This document shows positions 7,822 through 14,609 of a stretch of DNA of 64,000 nt, piece after piece. Position 1 is the stretch's first letter; every line of letters begins with the position of its first letter. Both the position numbers and the translations under genes were made by a program. Below the pieces are notes generated by a model that saw only the letters and a list, made by a program, of their open reading frames with translations, did not search any database and was not told the DNA's origin. Source of the DNA: DAOQVR01 sp035341665 (GTDB lineage Bacteria; Chloroflexota; Anaerolineae; JAAYZQ01). The stretch covers positions 160,499 through 224,498 of the forward strand of contig DAOQVR010000006.1 in the NCBI GenBank assembly GCA_035341665.1, in the 5' to 3' direction.

Positions 7822-8156
7822 ATGAGCAGCCCCGAGAAGGGACTCGAGACCCAGCTGAAGAATATCCAGGCTTTGACCGGTTGATGTCTGCCATCGTCGA
7901 GCTTGGCCCGTTTGAGCTCGCGCCCAAGAAAGGCTACGTCAGCCTGCGCCGGCGGCGGCAGTTTGCGATGATCGGCCCGGCGACCAAGACGCGAGTGGAG
8001 GTTGGGCTGAACATCAAGGGACTGGACCCTCATGCTCGCCTTCTGGAGCAACCGGCCGGCTCGATGTGCAATTACGTGGTGCGCTTGACAGAGGCAGGGC
8101 AAGTCGACGATGAGCTTGTCGCCTGGATCCGGAGGGCATACGACGCGGCTGGATAG
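7822..8156 (+). pseudogene. DUF4287/DUF5655 gene split by an internal deletion
   Basis: An ATG at 7822 with a GGAGGAGG upstream encodes 20 residues (MSSPEKGLETQLKNIQALTG), the expected start of a DUF4287 domain, and then stops at TGA 7882-7884. The rest of DUF4287 and the linker are missing. The DUF5655 domain continues in another frame, with the family signature APKKGYVSLRRRRQFAMIGP and an intact C-terminus (VAWIRRAYDAAG). Its frame can be read from an ATG at 7884 that overlaps the stop as TGATG, giving a 90-residue DUF5655 domain (7884-8156) by termination-reinitiation. So this is either a pseudogene or a reduced gene that still makes the DUF5655 half. A longer in-frame start at 7785 exists but has a poor ribosome-binding site and encodes sequence unlike the family. 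Confidence 0.75.
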
Positions 8157-8182
8157 GGTGCAGCCACGGATCCGGCCGTTGC

Positions 8183-9013
8183 CTAGACCTGGCACTGGGG
8201 GCAGAAGTAGCAGGACCCGCCCAGGTACTGGATCTTGGTCACCACCGTACCGCAGTCGGGGCAGGGGCGCCCGGCTGCTTCCTTGTCCATCTGGCGGACG
8301 TAGCGGCCCGGGTTTCCGTAGAGATCGGTCTCGTCGTACCGCCCGCCCAAGTCTATCACGTCCCGAACAGTCGCCAGCACCGAATCATGGAGCGCGCGGC
8401 GCTGCCCCGCATCAAGGGCAGTCAGGGGGTGTTTGGGGTTCAGCCGCGCGCGGAAGAGGATGTCCTGGGCAATGGCGTTGCCCAGGCCCGGAATGAGCTG
8501 ATCCTGGGTGAGGAGCGCCTTGACGCTGCGTTTCTCGCCGGCGAGGAGAGTGTCGATCAGCGCAGAGAAGTAATCGAAGGTGAACTCTGCGTCCAACGGT
8601 GTGGGGCGCATCCCCTTCACGTACGGCCGCTCCTGCTCCTGTCCCGCCTCATACAGCTCCATGGCCCCCCACATCGCGGTCATGAGCGTCAGTGCTGAGC
8701 CATCCTCAAAACTCAGGAAGAGATGGTAGGCGCTCGGCAGAGGCGCTCCCGGGGCATGGTACAGCAGCTTGCCACCGCACTCGCCCAGCACAAGGATGTA
8801 CCCCGGATCGAGCGCGAGCAAGAGCCACCGTCCCCGCGCAGTCGCCTTCCCGACGCGCTTGCCGGCCGTCAGCAGGGCAAACTCCTCGTGGCTGCGATTG
8901 TACCAGACGAACTTGTGGGGCTTGTTGCCCAGCGACCCACTGCGCACCGTCTTGCCTGTAAGAGCGGCATTGATCTGGGAGGCCAGCGTCACATACTCAG
9001 GTAGCTCAAACAT
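8183..9013 (-). CDS. Fpg/Nei-like DNA glycosylase lacking the N-terminal proline
   Basis: 276 residues with full Fpg/Nei architecture: N-terminal beta domain, helix-two-turn-helix (LTQDQLIPGLGNAIAQDILF, about 165-184) and a C-terminal CxxC/CxxC zinc finger (CPDC...CPQC, about 248-274). The family acts on oxidised bases and cuts the abasic strand using Pro2 as nucleophile. Here the N-terminus reads MFELPEYVTL: Glu3 is kept but position 2 is Phe, so the classical Schiff-base nucleophile is absent. This form may belong to a known MIELPE/MFELPE subgroup with altered chemistry (recalled, not searched). Starts ATG 9013; convergent with the DUF5655 remnant and downstream of the Nudix gene by 6 bp. 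Confidence 0.88.
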   Translation of the reverse strand: MFELPEYVTLASQINAALTGKTVRSGSLGNKPHKFVWYNRSHEEFALLTAGKRVGKATARGRWLLLALDPGYILVLGECGGKLLYHAPGAPLPSAYHLFLSFEDGSALTLMTAMWGAMELYEAGQEQERPYVKGMRPTPLDAEFTFDYFSALIDTLLAGEKRSVKALLTQDQLIPGLGNAIAQDILFRARLNPKHPLTALDAGQRRALHDSVLATVRDVIDLGGRYDETDLYGNPGRYVRQMDKEAAGRPCPDCGTVVTKIQYLGGSCYFCPQCQV

Positions 9014-9019
9014 GGCTCC

Positions 9020-9427
9020 TCATCCTTTCCAGGGCATCCCGAGGCGCTGTGCCCAATCCTGCACCGAGCGCTTGTAGCCGTCGGGCATGCACAAGCCGGC
9101 GACCTCGTCCAGCGGAAACCATGCGACCTTCTTGTGCTCATGGCTCAGCACAGCCTCGCGCTCTGCGCGCTCCACACACCCATAGGTGACAATCAAGACG
9201 CACGCCCCCGGGAAGATGGTATAGACCCAAGCGTCAAGCAGCGCGCCCACCGCCACGTCGAGCCCCAGCTCCTCTTGAATCTCGCGCACGACGCACTGCT
9301 CGGGGGACTCCTCCGGGTCGAGCTTGCCGCCCGGCAGCTCCCATTCGTCCCGCTCATTGTAGAGCAGCACGACTTGATCGGTGCGGAGGATAACCCCCTT
9401 GACCGAAACCGGGAAGTGGTATGACAT
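9020..9427 (-). CDS. Nudix hydrolase
   Basis: 135 residues, single Nudix domain. The Nudix box runs from about residue 34 to 56 and contains the invariant G-x5-E-x7-REIQEELGL pattern that binds magnesium. The substrate (damaged nucleotide, ADP-ribose, or other diphosphate) cannot be told. It sits 6 bp upstream of the Nei-like glycosylase gene; pairing of an oxidised-base glycosylase with a possible nucleotide-pool sanitiser is suggestive of oxidative-damage repair, though this stretch holds many unrelated small enzymes. Confidence 0.9.
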   Translation of the reverse strand: MSYHFPVSVKGVILRTDQVVLLYNERDEWELPGGKLDPEESPEQCVVREIQEELGLDVAVGALLDAWVYTIFPGACVLIVTYGCVERAEREAVLSHEHKKVAWFPLDEVAGLCMPDGYKRSVQDWAQRLGMPWKG

Positions 9428-9448
9428 GAGGCCCTCCAGCGCCCGCCC

Positions 9449-9934
9449 TCAGCGCGTCTTTTGGCGGCGAGCCAGCATCTCCAGGGCTTGCCGCACGCGC
9501 CTGTCCCTGGTCTCCGGCCGCTTTGCCTCGACAATCCACTCCACGTACTCGCGGCGGTGGGTATAGGAGAGGGCCTCGAAGAAGGCCCTTGCCTCGGGGT
9601 CTGCATCGAGGGCCGCGGCCAAGTCGGACGGGGTGTCGACCTTCCGAGGTGCTTCATCCCGCTCCATGAGGACGTGCACCGTGTCTCCGACCGACTTGCC
9701 GATGCTCTCCCGGATCGCCTTGGTCACCCCCAGCACGTGGGCACCGCCCATGGGGACGACCGAGCCGCGATAGGGCACGCCGTCAAAGCTGGCCTGGACC
9801 GGGATGCGGGCCCGTGTCCCGAATTGGCGGACGATTTCTGCCGGGACCTCGACCCAGGCACCTCCCCGGATGGCCTCCCTGATCTCGGCATCGAACTCGC
9901 AGCGGTCTGGGACGTGTGTGAGTCCCGAGGTCAT
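9449..9934 (-). CDS. DUF1905 and YdeI/OmpD-associated domain protein
   Basis: 161 residues from ATG 9934. The N-terminal half (about 8-90) matches DUF1905 (FDAEIREAIRGGAWVEVPAEI and GSVVPMGGAHVLGVTKAIRE); the C-terminal part (about 105-160) matches the YdeI/OmpD-associated domain (DPEARAFFEALSYTHRREYV). Molecular function is unknown; YdeI-type proteins have been linked to stress or bacteriocin resistance. The start overlaps the stop of the flavodoxin gene by one base (TGATG), so the two are translationally coupled. Confidence 0.88.
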   Translation of the reverse strand: MTSGLTHVPDRCEFDAEIREAIRGGAWVEVPAEIVRQFGTRARIPVQASFDGVPYRGSVVPMGGAHVLGVTKAIRESIGKSVGDTVHVLMERDEAPRKVDTPSDLAAALDADPEARAFFEALSYTHRREYVEWIVEAKRPETRDRRVRQALEMLARRQKTR

Positions 9935-10425
9935 CAGAGTACCTTGGCGAGCTCGGCGCCCCACTGCCGCGCCCGCTCGATCTCGCCCTCACGCAGGGGT
10001 CCGTAGGTCCCCTTGATGAAGAAACGCTGCCCTTTGGCGATCCGGCGATAGCCCTTGCGCTCCAGCCGGCGCAGGATGCCGCCCGTGGCACCGCCCGGCG
10101 AGCCCTTGAAGCGCGTCTCGAAGGCGGCCACGAGACCCTGCCCAGCCGGGAGTGCCTCGAGCCAGGCGTGCAGGGTGGGGATGGAAAGGTCGGGGGCCGG
10201 GCCCTTCGCGGGGTCGACCTGGATGGTGCTCCTGCGGCTCTCTCTGGGCAGGCCAAAGGCATGCAGCGGCGCGCCGGCCACGATCAAGCCTGCGCCGGCG
10301 ATCGCCTCGGCGGTCGCCTCCCGGGTAGAGAGGACCTGCGCCTGCGGCCCGATCCCTTCCGCAATCGCACGGGCGATGGCGGCGGTGTTGCCCCACAACG
10401 ACTCGTACACTACGACGGCTTTCAT
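9934..10425 (-). CDS. Flavodoxin-domain protein
   Basis: 163 residues with the flavodoxin start MKAVVVYESLWGNTAAIARAI, where the YESLWGNT loop would bind FMN phosphate. A second loop GAPLHAFGLPRE fits the isoalloxazine side. Probably a small cytosolic electron carrier or quinone-reductase-like protein. AAGGAG repeats precede the ATG. The tail GSPGGATGGILRRLERKGYR is typical of flavodoxin-like proteins of high-GC bacteria. Confidence 0.85.
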   Translation of the reverse strand: MKAVVVYESLWGNTAAIARAIAEGIGPQAQVLSTREATAEAIAGAGLIVAGAPLHAFGLPRESRRSTIQVDPAKGPAPDLSIPTLHAWLEALPAGQGLVAAFETRFKGSPGGATGGILRRLERKGYRRIAKGQRFFIKGTYGPLREGEIERARQWGAELAKVL

Positions 10426-10454
10426 GGCTCCTTCTCCTTGTGATATACAGACTG

Positions 10455-10470
10455 GCTGCCGCTAGGCAGC
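10455..10470. other. Small hairpin at the DUF5655-flavodoxin junction
   Basis: GCTGCC and GGCAGC pair around a GCTA loop. It covers the stop codon of the DUF5655 gene and precedes the flavodoxin ribosome-binding site. No T-run follows, so at most it tunes readthrough or mRNA stability. Confidence 0.25.
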
Positions 10471-10818
10471 AGAGGCCCACGCCTCGCACAGCCAGGCGCG
10501 AACCTCGTCGTCGACTTCGGACGCGGCGTGCAGCTCCAGGTGATGCATGAAGCGCCCCTGCGCCGGCTCGACAATCTCCTTCCAGCGCGGCGATGGATCC
10601 CTCTGGAGGAGCGACAAGCTGAGGACGAGTGGGGCATGCCCACCGCGCAGGTACCGGTCGGGTACCCAGGCCCAGGCAAAGGGCCTGCTCCGGCGAAATG
10701 CGACCTGGCTCTTGGTGACGACAAGATCGGAAGCACCGGCAGCCTCGACCGCAGCGCACAGCACGTCAAAGATCTGGCGGGACTCGTCCCGACCGGCAAA
10801 GAACTCCTCCAGGGTCAC
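10462..10818 (-). CDS. DUF5655 domain protein
   Basis: 118 residues starting MTLEEFFAGRDESRQIFDVL, with the family core VTKSQVAFRRSRPFAWAWVP and the C-terminal FMHHLELHAASEVDDEVRAW. The whole protein is one DUF5655 domain. Function unknown. Its ATG overlaps the stop of the upstream cyclase-like gene (ATGA), so translation is coupled. It is the second DUF5655 protein within 3 kb, the other being the remnant at 7884-8156, but the two are only distantly alike. Confidence 0.85.
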   Translation of the reverse strand: MTLEEFFAGRDESRQIFDVLCAAVEAAGASDLVVTKSQVAFRRSRPFAWAWVPDRYLRGGHAPLVLSLSLLQRDPSPRWKEIVEPAQGRFMHHLELHAASEVDDEVRAWLCEAWASAA

Positions 10819-11891
10819 GACGATACCCCGCTCCCCCCATTATGGGGGCGATTCGCCGGGCTGTCAAACGGCGCCGGCCCGTGCCGGTCCGCGATCCGGC
10901 AGAACACGCGGCAGATCGCCAGGCTCACCCACGGTCTCATCTCTCTCGCCTTTGCGCTGCCGGCCTGCTTTCCGGCTACGTAGGTGGTGTCCCAGAGGCC
11001 GTCCTCCCGCTGGTGCTCGCTGAACCAGCCGAGCGCCCGCTCGACCGGCTCGTCGATCGCCGGATCTATCCGCAGAATGGAGTCCAGGGCCGCGACGAGG
11101 TTGTTCCACCAGAAGGGGTACTGAAAGCTGACCCAGTAGCCGGCTGCGTGGTAAGAGGTGTAGCTGTCGGGCTGAAAGAACCTGGACTTGAGAAGGCTTG
11201 CCGCGATGCGTGCTTCCTCCGTCTCGCGGTATGTGCGGTGCGTGGCAAAGGCCCGCAGGACCATCCCGGTCCAGTTATGAGAGAAGGGCATGGACCGGTC
11301 GGGCTCGAGCGGATCGGCCGGCCGGCCCGTCAGGCGGAGCACCGTCTGCCAGTCGAGGCGGTGGGTGAGGATCGGTATCGTCCAGCCCATGTCATGCTGG
11401 CGCATGGAGAGCAACCAGCGGAACCCCTTTTCGATCCGCGGATCGTCCTCGTACCCTGCCTGATTGAGGAGCGACATGAGCGCGCCGGTATAGTAGGTGG
11501 CATACTGGTTGGCGATAAAGCCGCGGAAGTCTCCCTGATCAGTCTGGCAGGAGAAGGCAAACTCGGCCGCGGCAGCCAGACATGGGTGCTCCCTGCGAAA
11601 ACCGTACTTCTCCACCAGGAACCGGAGCTGCTTCCAGGTCTCGACCAGGCAGCGGTCCTTATCTCTTTGCTGCTGGTTCCCGGGAAAGATCCAGGAGCCG
11701 TCGGGCTGCTGCTTCCTGAGGATTCGCAGTGCCTCCGGCAGCCGCCACAGGCGGTCGACGGGTCCCGCCTGCACGCACAGCAGATCACGCTTCACCCAGT
11801 AGAGGAGCGCCTCATCCCCGCAAGCCAGGAGCGCCGGGATGGGATCGAGCCGCAGTTGCCTACGCCAGCCGTGCGGGGCACCGTCCGGCAT
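10815..11891 (-). CDS. Prenyltransferase/squalene-cyclase-like alpha-toroid protein
   Basis: 358 residues, soluble, rich in Trp and helical repeats. Repeats resembling the QW motif of terpenoid cyclases occur (ILRKQQPDGSWIFPG near residue 60; FSEHQREDGLWDTTYVAG near 300). The catalytic DxDD of squalene-hopene cyclases was not seen, so a cyclase reaction is unlikely to be inferable. Probably an alpha/alpha-toroid protein of unknown role. It starts two bases after the acetyltransferase stop, with AGGA in the end of that gene as ribosome-binding site, and overlaps the DUF5655 gene. Confidence 0.75.
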   Translation of the reverse strand: MPDGAPHGWRRQLRLDPIPALLACGDEALLYWVKRDLLCVQAGPVDRLWRLPEALRILRKQQPDGSWIFPGNQQQRDKDRCLVETWKQLRFLVEKYGFRREHPCLAAAAEFAFSCQTDQGDFRGFIANQYATYYTGALMSLLNQAGYEDDPRIEKGFRWLLSMRQHDMGWTIPILTHRLDWQTVLRLTGRPADPLEPDRSMPFSHNWTGMVLRAFATHRTYRETEEARIAASLLKSRFFQPDSYTSYHAAGYWVSFQYPFWWNNLVAALDSILRIDPAIDEPVERALGWFSEHQREDGLWDTTYVAGKQAGSAKAREMRPWVSLAICRVFCRIADRHGPAPFDSPANRPHNGGSGVSS

Positions 11892-11893
11892 GG

Positions 11894-12454
11894 CTAGTCC
11901 TGCTCAATCTCGCGGATTGGGCGGGCCGGGTTCCCTGCAACGACCGTATCCGGTGGAACGCTGTGCGAGACGACTGCCCCTGCACCCACCACGGCATTCC
12001 GGCCAATCGTCACGCCCGGCAGGAGGATGGCACCGCCCCCCAGCCAGGCATTGTCCTCAATCACGATCGCTTTGGCCACTTCCCAGCCCTGCCTTCGCGG
12101 CTGCGCCTGGAGGAGGTGGGCGGCGGTATAGATCTGGACAGAAGGCCCGATCATGACATGGTCGCCGATGCGCACCTCGGCGCAGTCCAGGATGGTGCAG
12201 AGGACATTCAGGAAGACATGGTCGCCGATGTGGATGTTTCGGCCGTAGGCGCAGAAAAAGGGCGGCTCAATGGTCGACTCCCGGCCGATGTGCCCCAGCA
12301 GGCGGCGGAGGATCGCCTGCTGCTCGGGCACGGTTTCTGCCCGGTTCAGGAGCCGGAGCTGCGCCCTGGTCTCCCGGCGCTCGGCTTCCAGCTCGGGATC
12401 AAGGCAGTTGTAGACCTGCCCGGCCAGCATCTTCTCTCGCGTAGTTCCCAGCAT
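11894..12454 (-). CDS. Hexapeptide-repeat sugar O-acetyltransferase (Maa/NodL type)
   Basis: 186 residues. The maltose-acetyltransferase N-terminal region (MLGTTREKMLAGQVYNCLDP) is followed by left-handed beta-helix repeats (NIHIGDHVFLNVLCTILD, VRIGDHVMIGPSVQI) and the catalytic TAAH segment, then NAWLGGGAILLPGVTIGRNA. It should transfer acetyl from acetyl-CoA to a sugar hydroxyl. A strong AAGGAGGTGGGAG precedes the ATG. Substrate unknown; neighbours do not narrow it. Confidence 0.92.
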   Translation of the reverse strand: MLGTTREKMLAGQVYNCLDPELEAERRETRAQLRLLNRAETVPEQQAILRRLLGHIGRESTIEPPFFCAYGRNIHIGDHVFLNVLCTILDCAEVRIGDHVMIGPSVQIYTAAHLLQAQPRRQGWEVAKAIVIEDNAWLGGGAILLPGVTIGRNAVVGAGAVVSHSVPPDTVVAGNPARPIREIEQD

Positions 12455-12533
12455 CTCCCACCTCCTTCCCTACACCATCCAGCTCTTCACTCAACGGAAC
12501 CAGAGGTAGGGTTGTCGACCGCCCGACCTCGAG

Positions 12534-12553
12534 AGCCCGGCCCGGACCGGGCT
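12534..12553. terminator. GC-rich hairpin in spacer, weak terminator candidate
   Basis: AGCCCGG and CCGGGCT form a perfect 7-bp stem around CCCGGA in the 155-bp gap between the nucleotidyltransferase stop and the acetyltransferase start. There is no T-tract, so intrinsic termination is doubtful; it may mark a transcript boundary. Confidence 0.3.
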
Positions 12554-12609
12554 GCGAGCGCCGGACGGGCTCCTGGAAGGCCAAAACAGAGCTTCCACAG
12601 TTCGGCGGA

Positions 12610-13425
12610 TCACCTGGGGGGTTGGTCCCCGCAACTCAGGCCGATGACAAGCCGGACAAAGTCCAGCGTGCTCTGAAAGTCGGCGGGGTCGGCGGGCCGG
12701 CGCACGGAGGCTTCCGGGACCGGTCGCCCGGCCCAGGTCCGGTCGATCAGCCCTGCCCACGATGGGTCGAGGTGCGCCTTCGCCCACTCAGCACCCGCAC
12801 GCTTGGACCCAATACGGCCCGTGTGCAGGGAGTGCAACATCCGGCAGTAGCTCAAGACGATAAAGGTCTGGTAGAAGTGGTTGGCGTAGTGCCCCGGATT
12901 GGACAGGATTTGGTGCCCCCAGTCGCGGATGGTTTCCCTGATCTCTTGGAGCAGCATCTCTTCCGGGACAACGTCCACGAGCACCGGCGGCGGCGGGCCC
13001 GCCAAGGGGATCCCATGCTCGCGCACGGTCCAACGGACGACGGCCGTGTTGCAGTGATCGGAACGGATGAGGGAGCGCGCGCCGTTGTCGAGGTACCAGA
13101 GTGGCAGGCCGCGCTGCGCGCAGTTGCGCAGGATTTCCTTCGGGAAGTAGGAGCCCTCCAGGTGCTGTGCCCAGGCAGACTCCAGACCGTAAACGCGCTC
13201 ATGCATGACCTGCAGCGCCGCAACCTGGCCGTCCGACAGCTCGCCTTCCACGGCGGCAAGCCAGTCGACGTCGCTGTGGCGGTCAAAACCACCTTCGGCG
13301 AAAGACCCCTGCAGATAAGCGGCGACGAAGGTGCGCCCCAGGACCGCCTGCATGCCCTCGACCAGCTCGCGCAGGACGGCATTGAGATCCGAGTAGGGGG
13401 TTGGACCCAAGCGACTACCCGGCAT
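12610..13425 (-). CDS. AadA-like nucleotidyltransferase with DUF4111 domain
   Basis: 271 residues from ATG 13425 (a start 39 bases further upstream is possible). The nucleotidyltransferase active site is GSFAEGGFDRHSDVDWL near residue 41, giving GS-x(n)-SDVD metal ligands. The C-terminal half carries DUF4111 signatures (VVRWTVREHGIPLAGP). The family includes streptomycin 3''-adenylyltransferases, but general members have unknown substrates; an antibiotic-resistance role should not be assumed. The start overlaps the CMD gene by 11 bp. Confidence 0.8.
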   Translation of the reverse strand: MPGSRLGPTPYSDLNAVLRELVEGMQAVLGRTFVAAYLQGSFAEGGFDRHSDVDWLAAVEGELSDGQVAALQVMHERVYGLESAWAQHLEGSYFPKEILRNCAQRGLPLWYLDNGARSLIRSDHCNTAVVRWTVREHGIPLAGPPPPVLVDVVPEEMLLQEIRETIRDWGHQILSNPGHYANHFYQTFIVLSYCRMLHSLHTGRIGSKRAGAEWAKAHLDPSWAGLIDRTWAGRPVPEASVRRPADPADFQSTLDFVRLVIGLSCGDQPPR

Positions 13426-13738
13426 CGTACACGGCGATCGCTGCCGGCAGGGCCTGGGTAACACACAGGCCCGCGGCGGGCAGGCCGAGAAGGATGGCGC
13501 TGATTACCTCTTCCCGCGTCGCGCCGCTTCGCTTGGCAGACTGGACATGGAAGGGGATGCCGCTCTCCAAGCGCAGGGCCGCAAGCACGGCCAGATAGGC
13601 CAGAGCCGAGGTCTTGCCTTCGAGGGCGCTTGCGTGGGCGAGGCCCTGGACCATGGTCCCCCATGCCTGCGCGTGCTGAGGAGCCTCGCTCGCAAATGTT
13701 TGAAACGCCTTGCTGATCAGAGGCGGTTGGTCACTCAT
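13415..13738 (-). CDS. Carboxymuconolactone decarboxylase (AhpD-like) family protein without CxxC
   Basis: 107 residues from ATG 13738, an all-helical AhpD/CMD-like domain (ALAYLAVLAALRLESGIPFH and RSGATREEVISAILLGLPAA). The position where redox members have CxxCxxH reads SGIPFHVQS: the His is present but both cysteines are missing, so peroxiredoxin-reductase chemistry is unlikely. Function unknown. The start overlaps the DUF3795 gene by 8 bp and the end overlaps the nucleotidyltransferase gene by 11 bp, so all three are translationally linked. Confidence 0.82.
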   Translation of the reverse strand: MSDQPPLISKAFQTFASEAPQHAQAWGTMVQGLAHASALEGKTSALAYLAVLAALRLESGIPFHVQSAKRSGATREEVISAILLGLPAAGLCVTQALPAAIAVYDAG

Positions 13739-14177
13739 TGGTCTCCTCCTGTCCTGTTGGGCGCTCCAAGTTCCTGGTCGCCCGGAGTGCCTCCAGGCGA
13801 CGCTTGTTCTCATAGGGACGAACAAAGCACTGATAGTCGTCTTCCGAGAGGAGGCCGGCGGCGCTGTCACGTACCCCTTTGTAGGTCACCAACCGCTCGG
13901 CCAGCCGGTCGCAAATGTACTCCTCGCAGGAGGCGCAGTTCTGCAGGCCCTTCTGGATGACGCAGGGCCGGACGGGGCAGGACCGGTCGATGAGCCTGGG
14001 GTTTTCGGCCAGGCAGCCATCGCACACGATCCGCTCAGGCGGGATACGAAAGCCGAAGAACTTTAGCCATCCGTCGCTGAGCTTTTCGCGGCGAGAGGCG
14101 TCGCTCGCAACATTCGGTGCATACGCGAGGCACAAGTCGCAGCGGTAGCCGCACCGGGTCAGAACTTTTGCCTTCAT
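13731..14177 (-). CDS. Cysteine-rich DUF3795 protein
   Basis: 148 residues from ATG 14177, with AGGAGG four bases upstream (a TTG six codons earlier is possible). Cysteine clusters CGYRCDLC, CDGC, CPVRPC, CASCEEYIC are typical of DUF3795, thought to bind zinc or an iron-sulfur cluster. Enzymatic role unknown. Part of the overlapping trio with the CMD and nucleotidyltransferase genes. Confidence 0.85.
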   Translation of the reverse strand: MKAKVLTRCGYRCDLCLAYAPNVASDASRREKLSDGWLKFFGFRIPPERIVCDGCLAENPRLIDRSCPVRPCVIQKGLQNCASCEEYICDRLAERLVTYKGVRDSAAGLLSEDDYQCFVRPYENKRRLEALRATRNLERPTGQEETNE

Positions 14178-14258
14178 TGCGCCTCCTGGAGACAACTCCT
14201 TGTCCTGCTGGATGGCTACCTGGCACCCAAGAGCCGGAAGGTCATGATGGCGCAGGCT

Positions 14259-14609
14259 CTAGGGGCCAGATGGCGGACGGGCGTGCCCTGGCTGGTAGAC
14301 GCCGAGATTTCCGCCGCCTGGCAGGGTGAGGCAGGTCAAGAGCCCCCACTCCTGCTTCTGCACCGGCTCGCAGGCAATCCCGTGCCGGGCCATCTCCGCG
14401 ACGAATTCCTCGACGCTATCACAGATCAGGAAAAGCTCGTGCCTGCCGCCCACTTCTGCCGGGTGTACTGCCACCTCAGCCGGCGGCAGTGCAAAGATCA
14501 GCCAACCCTCACCGACGTCTACGTGGGGGAAGGCAAGCACGTCGCGGAGGAAGCGGCGGTCCGCTTCGGCATCGCTGCTGTAGAGGATGGCGTGTGCACC
14601 GGTGATCAT
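14259..14609 (-). CDS. VOC (glyoxalase/bleomycin-resistance) superfamily protein
   Basis: 116 residues forming a single VOC domain: start MITGAHAILYSSDAEADRRF, a metal-ligand-type segment around HPAEVGGRHELFLICD, and C-terminal LLTCLTLPGGGNLGVYQPGH. Could be a lyase, dioxygenase or binding protein; no substrate can be assigned. Its ATG overlaps the stop of the ABC exporter by four bases (ATGA), so both are made from one message. Confidence 0.88.
   Translation of the reverse strand: MITGAHAILYSSDAEADRRFLRDVLAFPHVDVGEGWLIFALPPAEVAVHPAEVGGRHELFLICDSVEEFVAEMARHGIACEPVQKQEWGLLTCLTLPGGGNLGVYQPGHARPPSGP

Noticed and set aside
12610..13425. Naming the nucleotidyltransferase as streptomycin adenylyltransferase (aadA)
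   Set aside because: Only the general active-site motif and DUF4111 are visible; the family is broad and the context gives no sign of a resistance gene.
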